A stretch of DNA of 64,000 nucleotides from Luteibacter flocculans (lineage in GTDB: Bacteria; Pseudomonadota; Gammaproteobacteria; Xanthomonadales; Rhodanobacteraceae), in NCBI RefSeq assembly GCF_023612255.1, contig NZ_CP063231.1:2276001-2340000 (forward strand), given 5' to 3'. Below are positions 29,981 to 37,376 of the stretch, piece after piece. Position 1 is the stretch's first letter, and every line of letters starts with the position of its first letter. Position numbers and translations under genes: made by a program. The notes beneath the pieces were generated by a model, which was not told the DNA's origin, did no database searches, and worked only from the letters and a program-made list of their open reading frames with translations.

Positions 29981-30215
29981 CGTCGTCTCCTGTTGCGTGG
30001 GGGGGGAGACTCATTCTGTTTTTCCCCGTGGGTTTAACCCATACGACGATTCTGAAAAATCGGCGTGCTTTCGGAGGAGCGCCGCAGCGACGGGAAGAGA
30101 TCCGACGTTGTCGAAAATTATCTGCCTGCTGCACCCTTCTCGTGTATTGGATCGAACGGGACAGCAATGCCTGCACCAACGGCAGCCACATCGACACAAC
30201 GCCCGGTTCGATATG

Positions 30216-30246
30216 AGCTAGTCGCCACATTGCATGGCGACTAGCT
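30216..30246 (+). terminator. Array hairpin, unit 1
   Basis: AGCTAGTCGCCA / TGGCGACTAGCT, a 12-bp stem with 7-nt loop, then TGTTGATTAAAGG on the plus strand. It looks like a rho-independent terminator acting on plus-strand transcripts coming from mtnBD. Confidence 0.6.
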
Positions 30247-30273
30247 TGTTGATTAAAGGGGAAGCCGCGATGC

Positions 30274-30349
30274 AAAGTTCACCGGCGAGGATATCGCTGA
30301 GCGCTTCCCGCGCATGCCCCCGCACACCTCGGCTTCGACTGATTTATAG
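30274..30349 (+). repeat. mtnD 3'-tail copy 1
   Basis: A 76-bp copy of the mtnD end (matches 29332-29407), including its TAG stop, with a handful of substitutions. It has no upstream mtnD coding sequence. Confidence 0.95.
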
Positions 30350-30922
30350 ACTTACGTCGGTGTTCGGCATGGAGAACGTGCCGTCTACTTCCATGCGCTT
30401 CGCGCCATCGGATCGATATGCCGTGAAAGCGAATTTGCCCTCGACCCAAGTGCGGTCAGGGCTGAACCTGAGCTCTACATAACCGCCGGTTGTAATATAT
30501 GGGTAGACCGCATGACCATCGAATTCGCCGTAATACAGCATCAGGTCCGTTTTGTATAAGTCGAAATAATAAGCACCATCAACGGCCTGCTCCTCCGTAT
30601 CATTGAAACGCAGTTCGAAACCCATGGTGTCCACGACGGCACCACTGATCAACGATCCGGCGTCGAAGTAGTGACTTTTTGGGTACGGTGCGCCGACGAG
30701 CAGTGTCTCCTTGGCGTGTGCCGTGTGTGACACGTATTGCACCCCATTGATAGTCGCCTCGAAGGTTCCGTTCGTATCGGCGCGTGCATTCCTAGACAGC
30801 ACGGTCGACGGGTCCGACAACATGTCACTTGGCTCGGAATGAACCGGACTGGCCGCAAGACCGAGCGCCAACATCGGGGTAAGTAGTGCGGATCGCCGCA
30901 GCATGCCGTGAGAAAAGAACAT
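30344..30922 (-). CDS. Array protein P2: small exported protein of unknown function
   Basis: 192 aa, with the same signal peptide and core as P1. By eye, 17 residues differ from P1, and 13 of these fall in two windows, residues 66-83 and 143-145. The rest of the chain is nearly invariant, so the differences look concentrated in surface loops. AGGAG 6 nt upstream of the ATG is kept. Confidence 0.85.
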   Translation of the reverse strand: MFFSHGMLRRSALLTPMLALGLAASPVHSEPSDMLSDPSTVLSRNARADTNGTFEATINGVQYVSHTAHAKETLLVGAPYPKSHYFDAGSLISGAVVDTMGFELRFNDTEEQAVDGAYYFDLYKTDLMLYYGEFDGHAVYPYITTGGYVELRFSPDRTWVEGKFAFTAYRSDGAKRMEVDGTFSMPNTDVSL

Positions 30923-31160
30923 CGTCGTCTCCTGTTGCGTGGGGGGAGACTCATTCTGTTTTTACCCGTGGGTTTAACCCATACGACGATTCTGAAAAAT
31001 CGGCGTGTTTTTTTGGATGAGCGTCGTAACGACGGGAGGAGAGCCGACGTTGCCGAAAATTAGCCGCCTGCGGTCGGCGCCCTTCTCGTGTATTGGATCG
31101 ACGAGACAGCAATGCCCGCACCAACGGCAGCCACATCGACACAACGCCCGGTTCGACATG

Positions 31161-31191
31161 AGCTAGTCACCACATTGCGTGGCGACTAGCT
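31161..31191 (+). terminator. Array hairpin, unit 2
   Basis: AGCTAGTC(A)CCAC / GTGG(C)GACTAGCT with one A-C mismatch, 5-nt loop ATTGC, then TGTTTATTAAAG. Same element as in units 1, 3 and 4. Confidence 0.55.
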
Positions 31192-31217
31192 TGTTTATTA
31201 AAGGGAAGCCGCGATGC

Positions 31218-31293
31218 AAAGTTCACCGGCGAGGATATTGCTGAGTGCTTTCCGCGCATGACACCTCACACCTCAGCTTCGGCTGATTTATAG
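31218..31293 (+). repeat. mtnD 3'-tail copy 2
   Basis: A 76-bp copy ending in TAG. It is nearly identical to copy 4 at 32803-32878, sharing for instance the TCAGCTTCGGCTGA variant, and less like copies 1 and 3. Confidence 0.93.
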
Positions 31294-31295
31294 AC

Positions 31296-31712
31296 TCATT
31301 CTCCGTTTCGCATGGAGAATGTGCCTTCGACGGCGATGTCATTGGCACCGTCGTTTCGAGTAGCATTGAAAGCGAATTTACCCTCGACCCAAGTGCGGTC
31401 AGGACTGAACTTGAGCTCTAAATACCCCCCGGTCGGGGAATACATTGCCACTTCACGCTTTCCATAGTGCACCAAGAGGTCTGTTTTGTTATTTTTGTGA
31501 TTGTCGAAAAAGTAAATGCGATCGACAGCGTGCTCTGAATTATCCGTGAAACGCAGCTCGAAGCTCATGGGGGTCATGTCGGAGCCACCGACGTTGTACC
31601 CAACGAAGTAGTGATGATTCGGCTCACCGGGCCAACCCGGCACCGCCCCAGCGCCTGCCTGATCGGACACGTATTGCACTCCGTTGATCGTCACATTGAA
31701 GGTTGTGTTCAT
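31296..31712 (-). CDS. Array protein P3: paralogue lacking the signal peptide
   Basis: 138 aa. It corresponds to P5 from residue 50 onward, beginning MNTTFNVTINGV. It differs from P5 by only two residues (Y/H and S/P in the FVGYNVGG region) and a handful of nucleotides. The first 49 codons with the signal peptide are deleted, but the ATG still has AGGAG 6 nt upstream, so the short form should be translated and stay in the cytoplasm. Confidence 0.7.
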   Translation of the reverse strand: MNTTFNVTINGVQYVSDQAGAGAVPGWPGEPNHHYFVGYNVGGSDMTPMSFELRFTDNSEHAVDRIYFFDNHKNNKTDLLVHYGKREVAMYSPTGGYLELKFSPDRTWVEGKFAFNATRNDGANDIAVEGTFSMRNGE

Positions 31713-31811
31713 TGCCGTCTCCTCGTCCGTGTGGGGAGACTCAGTTTGTTCCTGCGCAAGGGCCTAATCCATACGACTTTCAATAAAACATAGACGCATT
31801 TTCGGATGACC

Positions 31812-31840
31812 ACTAGTCGCCACATTGCGTGGCGACTAGT
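31812..31840 (+). terminator. Array hairpin, unit 3
   Basis: ACTAGTCGCCAC / GTGGCGACTAGT, a perfect 12-bp stem with ATTGC loop and TTGTTTAT after it. The outer part differs from units 1, 2 and 4 (AGCTAG becomes ACTAG), changed on both arms so the stem is kept. Confidence 0.6.
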
Positions 31841-31868
31841 TTGTTTATCGAAGGGGAAGCCGCGATGC

Positions 31869-31944
31869 GAAGTTCAGCGGCGAGGATATCGCCGAGCGCT
31901 TTCCGTGCATCACCCCGCACACGTCGGCTTCGACTGATTTATAG
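31869..31944 (+). repeat. mtnD 3'-tail copy 3
   Basis: A 76-bp copy starting GAAGTTCAGCGG and ending in TAG. It overlaps the stop of P4, as in copy 1 and the original. Confidence 0.93.
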
Positions 31945-32517
31945 ACCTAAGTCTCTGTTTGACATGGAGAACGTGCCCTCGACAGCGATGTCCTTGGCGC
32001 CGTCGCTTCGAGAAGCGTTGAAAGCGAACTTTCCTTCGACCCAAGTGCGGTCAGCACTGAACTTGAGGTCTAGGTAACCCCCGGTTGGGGAATACATTAC
32101 CCAGCCGCCAAAACCGTCACGTTCTCCGTAGTCCAGCACCATGTCTTTTTTGTGCATGTCGAAAAAGTAAATGCCATCGACAATCGGCTTTGACGTATCC
32201 ATGAAACTCAGTTCGAAGCTCATGGAGGTCGTGTCGGGGCCACCTGCGTTCGTTCCAACGAAATAGTGAACATTCGGCTCACCGGGCTGCCAACCGAGCA
32301 GCGCCACAGCGCCTGCTACGTCGGTCACGTGTCGCACTCCATTGATAGTCACATCGAAGGTTGCGTTCGTATCGGCGCGCGCAGTCCGAGACGGCACGGT
32401 CGACGGGTCCGATAATATGTCACTTGGCGCGGAATGAACCGGGCTGGCCGCAAGACCGAGCGCCAACATCGGGGTAAGCAGTGCGCATTGCCGCAGCATG
32501 CGGTGAGAAAAAAACAA
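31939..32517 (-). CDS. Array protein P4: small exported protein, TTG start
   Basis: 192 aa. The codon aligned with the ATG of the other copies is TTG at 32517, with the same AGGAG 6 nt upstream; an upstream in-frame ATG at 32535 would add six residues that include the ribosome site itself and is less likely. The signal peptide is CALLTPMLALGLAASPVHS. The core is like P5 in the second half (YSPTGGYLDLKFSADRTWVEGKFAFNASRSDGAKDIAVEGTFSM) with a distinct variable window (VAGAVALLGWQPGEPNVHYF). Confidence 0.82.
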   Translation of the reverse strand: MFFSHRMLRQCALLTPMLALGLAASPVHSAPSDILSDPSTVPSRTARADTNATFDVTINGVRHVTDVAGAVALLGWQPGEPNVHYFVGTNAGGPDTTSMSFELSFMDTSKPIVDGIYFFDMHKKDMVLDYGERDGFGGWVMYSPTGGYLDLKFSADRTWVEGKFAFNASRSDGAKDIAVEGTFSMSNRDLGL

Positions 32518-32744
32518 CGTCGTCTCCTGTTGCATGGGGGAGACTTATTCTGTTTTTCGGCTAGGGCTTAACCTATACGACGATTCTGAAAAATCGGCGT
32601 GTTTTCGGACGAGCGCCGTAGAGACGGGAAGAGAGCCGACGTTGTCGAAAATTATCTGCCTGCTGCACCCTTCTCGTGTATTGAATCGAGCGAGACAGCA
32701 ATGCCCGCGCCAACGGCAGCACATCGACACAACGCCTCGACATG

Positions 32745-32775
32745 AGCTAGTCGCCACATTGCGTGGCGACTAGCT
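32745..32775 (+). terminator. Array hairpin, unit 4
   Basis: AGCTAGTCGCCAC / GTGGCGACTAGCT, a perfect 13-bp stem with ATTGC loop, then TATTTATTC on the plus strand. Confidence 0.6.
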
Positions 32776-32802
32776 TATTTATTCAAGGGGAAGCCGCGAT
32801 GC

Positions 32803-32878
32803 AAAGTTCACCGGCGAGAATATTGCTGAATGCTTTCCGCGCATGACACCTCACACCTCAGCTTCGGCTGATTTATAG
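32803..32878 (+). repeat. mtnD 3'-tail copy 4
   Basis: A 76-bp copy, nearly identical to copy 2; the pair shows that units 3 and 5 share a recent origin. Confidence 0.93.
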
Positions 32879-32880
32879 AC

Positions 32881-33444
32881 TCATTCTCCGTTTCGCATGG
32901 AGAATGTGCCCTCGACGGCGATGTCATTGGCACCGTCATTTCGAGTAGCATTGAAAGCGAATTTACCCTCGACCCAAGTGCGGTCAGGACTGAACTTGAG
33001 CTCTAAATACCCCCCGGTCGGGGAATACATTGCCACTTCACGCTTTCCATAGTGCACCAAGAGGTCTGTTTTGTTATTTTTGTGATTGTCGAAAAAGTAA
33101 ATGCGATCGACAGCGTGCTCTGAATTATCCGTGAAACGCAGCTCGAAGCTCATGGGGGTCATGTCGGGGCCACCGACGTTATGCCCAACGAAGTAGTGAT
33201 GATTCGGCTCACCGGGCCAACCCGGCACCGCCCCAGCGCCTGCCTGATCGGACACGTATTGCACTCCGTTGATCGTCACATTGAAGGTTGTGTTCGTATC
33301 GGTGCGCGCATCCCAAGACAAAACGGTCAACGGGTCCAGTGACGTCTCACTTGGCGTGGAATGAACCGGGCTGGCCGCAAGACCGAGCGCCAACATCGGG
33401 GTAAGTAGTGCGGATCGCCGCAGCATGGGTTGAAAAAAGAACAT
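32881..33444 (-). CDS. Array protein P5: small exported protein of unknown function
   Basis: 187 aa with signal peptide (RRSALLTPMLALGLAASPVHS). The domain is virtually identical to P3 but complete. It ends TFSMRNGE, three to five residues shorter than P1, P2 and P4. The start at 33444 has AGGAG a little closer than in the other copies. It contains a run of lysine and asparagine (DNHKNNKTDL) not seen in P1 and P2. Confidence 0.83.
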   Translation of the reverse strand: MFFFQPMLRRSALLTPMLALGLAASPVHSTPSETSLDPLTVLSWDARTDTNTTFNVTINGVQYVSDQAGAGAVPGWPGEPNHHYFVGHNVGGPDMTPMSFELRFTDNSEHAVDRIYFFDNHKNNKTDLLVHYGKREVAMYSPTGGYLELKFSPDRTWVEGKFAFNATRNDGANDIAVEGTFSMRNGE

Positions 33445-33663
33445 TATGTCTCCTGTTGCGTTGGGGGAGGCTCATTCTGTTTTTCCGCATGGGTTTAACC
33501 CATACGACTATTCTGAAAAATCGGCGCGTTTGGATGGGAAGGGAGCCGACGTTGTCGAAAATTAGCCGCCCGCAGTCGGCGCCATTCTCATGTATTCGAT
33601 CAACGAGACAGTAAGGTCTGCACAAGCGGCAGCCGCATAGACATAACGCATGGTTCGATACGA

Positions 33664-33682
33664 GCTAGTCGCCACATCGCGG
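33664..33682 (+). repeat. Half of the array hairpin at the P6 deletion joint
   Basis: AGCTAGTCGCCACAT is the left arm and loop start of the unit hairpin; the right arm, the mtnD tail and the 3' part of P6 are missing. One deletion explains all three losses. Confidence 0.6.
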
Positions 33683-33889
33683 CGTATACCCAGTCGGACA
33701 CGTAGCGCACTCCGTGATCGTCTCCTCGAAGGTTCCGTTCGTATCGGCGCGCGTATCCCGAGACACTACGAACGACGGATCCCACGACATTTCGCTTGGC
33801 GCGGAATGAACCGGGCTGGCCGCAAGACCGAGCGCCAACATCGGGGTAAGTAGTGCGGATCGCCCCAGCATGCGTTGAGAAAAGAACAT
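33683..33889 (-). pseudogene. Array copy P6: truncated gene remnant
   Basis: The first about 50 codons are intact: signal peptide RRSALL-like (GRSALLTPMLALGLAASPVHSAP) and the start of the domain (TNGTFEETI). A one-base deletion near 33714, seen against P5, shifts the frame, and the gene then breaks off at the deletion joint. An open frame of 74 codons remains (to 33665) with an intact start and ribosome site; a secreted fragment may still be made, but not the domain. Confidence 0.85.
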
Positions 33890-33999
33890 CGTCGTCTCCT
33901 GTTGCGCAGTGGAGACGCATTCTGTTTTCTTCGTAGGGCTTGCCCTATAGAATTATTCTGAAAAATCGGAATATTTTCAGGCGACCGCCGTGGCGATGC

Positions 34000-34073
34000 G
34001 AAGGAAGCGGCGAGGATATTGCGACCGCTTCCTTTCCATGCTGCGCACACATCGGCTTTCGACTGCTCTATAG
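34000..34073 (+). repeat. mtnD 3'-tail copy 5 (degenerate)
   Basis: A diverged copy with short deletions and substitutions, still recognisable from CGGCGAGGATATTG through TCGGCTTTCGACTG to CTATAG. It is the most diverged tail copy, in line with the adjacent P7 being the most diverged gene. Confidence 0.75.
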
Positions 34074-34649
34074 ACCTAGATCGGTATTTGGCATAGCGAA
34101 CGTGCCGTCAACATCGATGAGCTTGCCGCCGTCGATTCGAACTGCTGTGAAGGTGAATTTGCCCTCGACCCAAGTGCGGTCGGGGCTGAACGTCAGATCC
34201 AGGTAACCTGAAGTCGGGTGGTACGACCAGATGCGTCCACTCTCAATGTCGAATTCCCCGTAGTTCAACATCAGAGGTAGGTTGAGGGCGCCGAAATAAT
34301 ATCGACCGTCAACGACCTGCTCTGCCGGATCCATGAAACGCCGGACGAAGCGCATGGGGCTCGTGTGAGGACCGCCTATCGGCTCTCCGGCGTTGAAGTA
34401 GTGGTATTTCGGAACCGCGCCGTCACCGAAGTGTTCCGTGGCGGATGCCCTTTCAGACACGTAAGTCACACCATTGATCGTGGCCGTAAACGTAGCGTCC
34501 GCTTGAGTGCGTCCCATCCCGGATTGCACGGTGGGGTGGCCCAATGACACCTCGCCTGGAATCGCAAGAACCGGGCTGGCCGCAAGACCGAGTGCGACCA
34601 TCGGGGTAAGCAGTGCGGATCGCCGCAGCATGCGTTGAGAAAAGAACAT
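34068..34649 (-). CDS. Array protein P7: most diverged small exported protein
   Basis: 193 aa. The signal peptide is RRSALLTPMVALGLAASPVLA. The core is kept (ATINGVTYVSERAS, HYFNAGEPIGGP, GYLDLTFSPDRTWVEGKFTF, VDGTFAMPNTDLGL), but it is clearly further from P1-P5 than they are from each other. It is probably the oldest copy or closest to the founder. AGGAG lies 6 nt before the ATG. The gene lies back-to-back with mtnC, 157 bp apart; an extension to 34871 into mtnC is rejected. Confidence 0.82.
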   Translation of the reverse strand: MFFSQRMLRRSALLTPMVALGLAASPVLAIPGEVSLGHPTVQSGMGRTQADATFTATINGVTYVSERASATEHFGDGAVPKYHYFNAGEPIGGPHTSPMRFVRRFMDPAEQVVDGRYYFGALNLPLMLNYGEFDIESGRIWSYHPTSGYLDLTFSPDRTWVEGKFTFTAVRIDGGKLIDVDGTFAMPNTDLGL

Positions 34650-34806
34650 CGTCGTCTCCTCTTGCGTGGGGGGAGACTCATTCTGTTTTTCGGCTAGGGC
34701 TTGACCTATACGACGATTCTGAAAAATCGGAGCGTTTTCGGACGGCCGCCGTAGCGATGGGCTATTCGGTCGTTTATTCTGCCAACCTCCTGATCGAGGC
34801 TTCCCC

Positions 34807-35490
34807 ATGTCTGACATCCGCGCCATCCTCACTGACATCGAGGGCACTACCAGCTCCATCGATTTCGTCAAGGACGTGCTGTTTCCGTATGCCCGGACGC
34901 ACCTTCCGGCCTACGTCGAGACCCACGCCGACACGCCCGAGGTCCAGCACTGGCTGCACGAAGCGGCAAAGGAAGCCGGCTTCGTCGAGGCCAGCCGCAC
35001 GGAAATCATCGACCTGCTCGTGCGCTGGATCGACGAGGATCGCAAGTCCACGGCGCTCAAGGCCCTGCAGGGCATGATCTGGCGCGAAGGCTACGAGTCC
35101 GGCGCCTACGTGTCGCACATGTACCCTGAGGTCGCAGCGCGGCTCCGTGCATGGCACGAACAGGGGCTTGCGTTGTACGTGTATTCGTCCGGCTCGGTAC
35201 CGGCGCAGAAGCTACTGTTCGGCTACAGCGAGAACGGCGACCTCACGCCGTTGTTCTCGGGATATTTCGACACGCAGACGGGCCACAAGCGCGAGGTCGA
35301 TTCCTACCGCCGCATCGCCGAAGCGATTGGCCTCCCGCCCGCGCAGGTGCTGTTCCTTTCGGACATCCGCGAAGAGCTCGACGCCGCTCGCACGGCGGGC
35401 ATGCGCACCACGCAGCTCGTCCGTCCGCCGCAACCGCTGAGCGAGAACGGCCATCCTGCCGTCGCCGATTTCGATGCCATCGCACCTTGA
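34807..35490 (+). CDS. mtnC: Enolase-phosphatase E1 (2,3-diketo-5-methylthiopentyl-1-phosphate)
   Basis: 227 aa HAD-superfamily enzyme that enolises and dephosphorylates diketomethylthiopentyl phosphate to acireductone, the substrate of MtnD. The nucleophile is D10 with E12 in [18 protein letters not shown] and [12 protein letters not shown] are the HAD motifs 2 and 4. In related genomes it usually adjoins mtnB and mtnD; here the array lies between. The leader GAGGCTTCCCC before the ATG resembles the mtnD leader GGAGGCTTTCCCC. It must now rely on its own promoter. Confidence 0.95.
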   Translation: MSDIRAILTDIEGTTSSIDFVKDVLFPYARTHLPAYVETHADTPEVQHWLHEAAKEAGFVEASRTEIIDLLVRWIDEDRKSTALKALQGMIWREGYESGAYVSHMYPEVAARLRAWHEQGLALYVYSSGSVPAQKLLFGYSENGDLTPLFSGYFDTQTGHKREVDSYRRIAEAIGLPPAQVLFLSDIREELDAARTAGMRTTQLVRPPQPLSENGHPAVADFDAIAP

Positions 35491-36538
35491 TTCCCGCCGC
35501 AAGACGGCGATCTACGTCCTGGCGTCGTTTTCCCTGGGCGCCCTGCTGACCGCAAGTCTGTTGTGGCACGGGCCGCGCCCCGCGCCGAGCCAGGCGGTCG
35601 CCCTCGAGCCTGCTGCTGCACGATCGGCGCCGGCCCAGGGGGAGCCCGCCAAGCGACCCGTGCCCCTGTCGCTATGGGGCGATATGCCCGATGGCGATAC
35701 GGAAGGCGATACCGATGCGGCGGCGGCCTGGCCGGACGATGCGCCCACGCCGGAGCAGGTGTTTACCGATCAGCCCGAGGCCATGCGCAAGGCTTTGTCG
35801 CGGCTGGCTCCGCGCACGCCGGGCAAACCGAATCTCTACGCCATCGCCGTGGGCGCCGATGGGAGCGAAGACGTTTTCCGCAACGAGGCGGAATACGTCG
35901 ATGCCGTGGTAGGAAAACGCTTTGGCAGCCCGGGTCATACGGTGATCCTGGAGAACAACCCGACCACACTCACCACCCGCCCGCTGGCTAGCTGGACGAA
36001 TCTCGAAGCGGCACTCGGCGGTCTCGCCAAGGTGATGGACCCACGCGAAGACGTGCTCCTGCTGTACATCGCCACCCATGGTTCCAGCGACCACACCCTA
36101 CTCATCGACATGGATCCGATCCCACTCGATCAGATCGACCCGGATGGTCTCGCGGATATCCTTTCGAAGCAGCCGTTTCGCTGGAAGGTCGTAGTGGTCA
36201 ATGCGTGTTACTCGGGCGGCTTCGTACCGAAATTGCGCGGCGCCGGCACCCTGGTGCTCACCGCCGCACGCAGCGACCGGACCTCGTTCGGCTGCGGCGC
36301 GGATTCCGACATCACCTATTTTGGTCGGGCTTGGCTTGCCCATGGGTTAAGTGCTACACCCGACTTCATCGAGGCTTTCGGCAAGGCGAAGGCGGAGATC
36401 GCAGGCTGGGAGAAGAGGGACGCCCTGGAGCCGTCCGAGCCACAGATCGATGTGGGCGTTGGCATTGACAGCAAGCTCGAGGCTTGGCGGAAAGCGGCGC
36501 GCATCGGGCCGCCCGTGCCGTTTCAACCGGCGCACTGA
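35474..36538 (+). CDS. Membrane-anchored C13 (legumain-type) cysteine peptidase
   Basis: 354 aa. An N-terminal transmembrane anchor ([21 protein letters not shown], about 11-31) is followed by an alanine/proline-rich stalk and a peptidase C13/caspase-like domain (about 118-300). H202 in IATHGSSDH and C245 in VVNACYSGG form the dyad. The domain should face the periplasm. It overlaps mtnC by 17 bp in another frame, so it is probably cotranscribed. A legumain-like activity with preference for Asn or Asp is suggested by family, not shown. Confidence 0.85.
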   Translation: MPSHLDSRRKTAIYVLASFSLGALLTASLLWHGPRPAPSQAVALEPAAARSAPAQGEPAKRPVPLSLWGDMPDGDTEGDTDAAAAWPDDAPTPEQVFTDQPEAMRKALSRLAPRTPGKPNLYAIAVGADGSEDVFRNEAEYVDAVVGKRFGSPGHTVILENNPTTLTTRPLASWTNLEAALGGLAKVMDPREDVLLLYIATHGSSDHTLLIDMDPIPLDQIDPDGLADILSKQPFRWKVVVVNACYSGGFVPKLRGAGTLVLTAARSDRTSFGCGADSDITYFGRAWLAHGLSATPDFIEAFGKAKAEIAGWEKRDALEPSEPQIDVGVGIDSKLEAWRKAARIGPPVPFQPAH

Positions 36539-36546
36539 CGCGGCTC

Positions 36547-36569
36547 CTCGCCGCTATAGCGGCTCCCAC
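36547..36569 (-). repeat. Single REP, family 1
   Basis: Minus-orientation copy with core GCCGCTATAGCGGC and head GTGGGAGCC on the complementary strand, between the convergent C13 peptidase and amidase genes. Confidence 0.75.
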
Positions 36570-36572
36570 ACG

Positions 36573-37376
36573 TCAGACCGAGACGTCGAGCGAGAAGCGG
36601 TCGGCGTCCATCCAGGCAGGAAAACGCTCGCGGTGTGCCTTCAGCGGCGCCGGATCGAGCACGACGGTGACCACCTGCTCTTGCGTGCCGAGTTCCACCA
36701 GCGGCTCGCCCACGGGATCGATCACGGCACTGTCGCCGGCATAGGGCAAGTCGTTGCCATCCACACCGACGCGATTCACGCCGATGACATAGGCCAGATT
36801 TTCGATGGCTCGCGCACGCAGCAGCGTGCGCCAGGGCTGCCGACGCGGTGCCGGCCAGTTCGCCACGAACAAGGCCAGGTCGTAATCCATGCCGCCTGCG
36901 GCTTCCTCGCGGCGCCCATTGCGTAGCCACACCGGAAAACGCAGGTCGTAGCAGACCTGCGGCAGGATGCGCCATCCTTTCAATTCCACGATCAGACGCT
37001 CGTTGCCGCCACCGTAACGCGTGTGTTCGCCCGCCATGCGGAACAGATGGCGCTTGTCGTAATACGCGATCGAGCCGTCGGGCGAGGCCCAGACGAGGCG
37101 GTTGTAGACGCTGTCGCCATCACGGATGACCAGGCTGCCGGTCAGCGTGGCATTCACCTCGCCGGCCAGCGCCCGCATCCACGCAACGCTCGGGCCGTCC
37201 ATCGCCTCCGCATTGTTGAGCGTGTCGTTGGTGAACCCGGAGAGGAACGTCTCCGGAAGCACGATTAGGTCGCTTGGCGCGGCGCCGCGGACGAGACGAC
37301 CGTAGTACTCGCGATTGCCCGCCGCGTCGTGCCACCGGGTGGCGCCCTGGACGAGAGAAACGGTCAGAGTTTGCAC
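36573..37376 (-). CDS. mtnU: Omega-amidase (Nit2/YafV-type carbon-nitrogen hydrolase)
   Basis: 267 aa nitrilase-fold amidase. The catalytic triad is E42 (LPETFLSGF), K108 (YYDKRHLF) and C142 (VCYDLRFP). YafV/Nit2 members hydrolyse alpha-ketoglutaramate, the product left when glutamine donates its amino group. It overlaps the aminotransferase by 13 bp. The pair fits the final step of methionine salvage: glutamine transaminase makes methionine from ketomethylthiobutyrate, and this enzyme pulls the reaction forward. The symbol mtnU follows that inference. Confidence 0.85.
   Translation of the reverse strand: MQTLTVSLVQGATRWHDAAGNREYYGRLVRGAAPSDLIVLPETFLSGFTNDTLNNAEAMDGPSVAWMRALAGEVNATLTGSLVIRDGDSVYNRLVWASPDGSIAYYDKRHLFRMAGEHTRYGGGNERLIVELKGWRILPQVCYDLRFPVWLRNGRREEAAGGMDYDLALFVANWPAPRRQPWRTLLRARAIENLAYVIGVNRVGVDGNDLPYAGDSAVIDPVGEPLVELGTQEQVVTVVLDPAPLKAHRERFPAWMDADRFSLDVSV

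Larger units (their letters stand above)
29332..34760. repeat. Tandem duplication array carrying seven copies of an exported-protein gene
   Basis: Each unit consists of a copy of the mtnD 3' tail (about 76 bp), a gene on the minus strand (P1 to P7) and a conserved 5' region; units 1-5 also have an AGCTAG-type or ACTAG-type hairpin, incomplete in unit 5. Unit length is about 650 to 940 bp. Joints have the form GCGATGC followed by (G/A)AAGTT. The left breakpoint is in mtnD near 29332 and the right one near 34760 upstream of mtnC, and both sites contain GCGA, so microhomology may have started the duplication. GC content is visibly lower than in neighbouring genes. Confidence 0.9.

Noticed and set aside
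29981-33664. Short minus-strand frames of 60-130 codons in the array spacers
   Set aside because: They look similar between units only because the DNA is duplicated; the frames shift between units and there is no shared ribosome site.
29402-34649. Integron-like cassette array
   Set aside because: The joints are explained by mtnD-tail duplication; no attC-like site or integrase is present and all cassettes are one gene family.
29332-34760. CRISPR or satellite-type repeat
   Set aside because: Unit length is 650-940 bp and units encode proteins; there are no short regular repeats with unique spacers.
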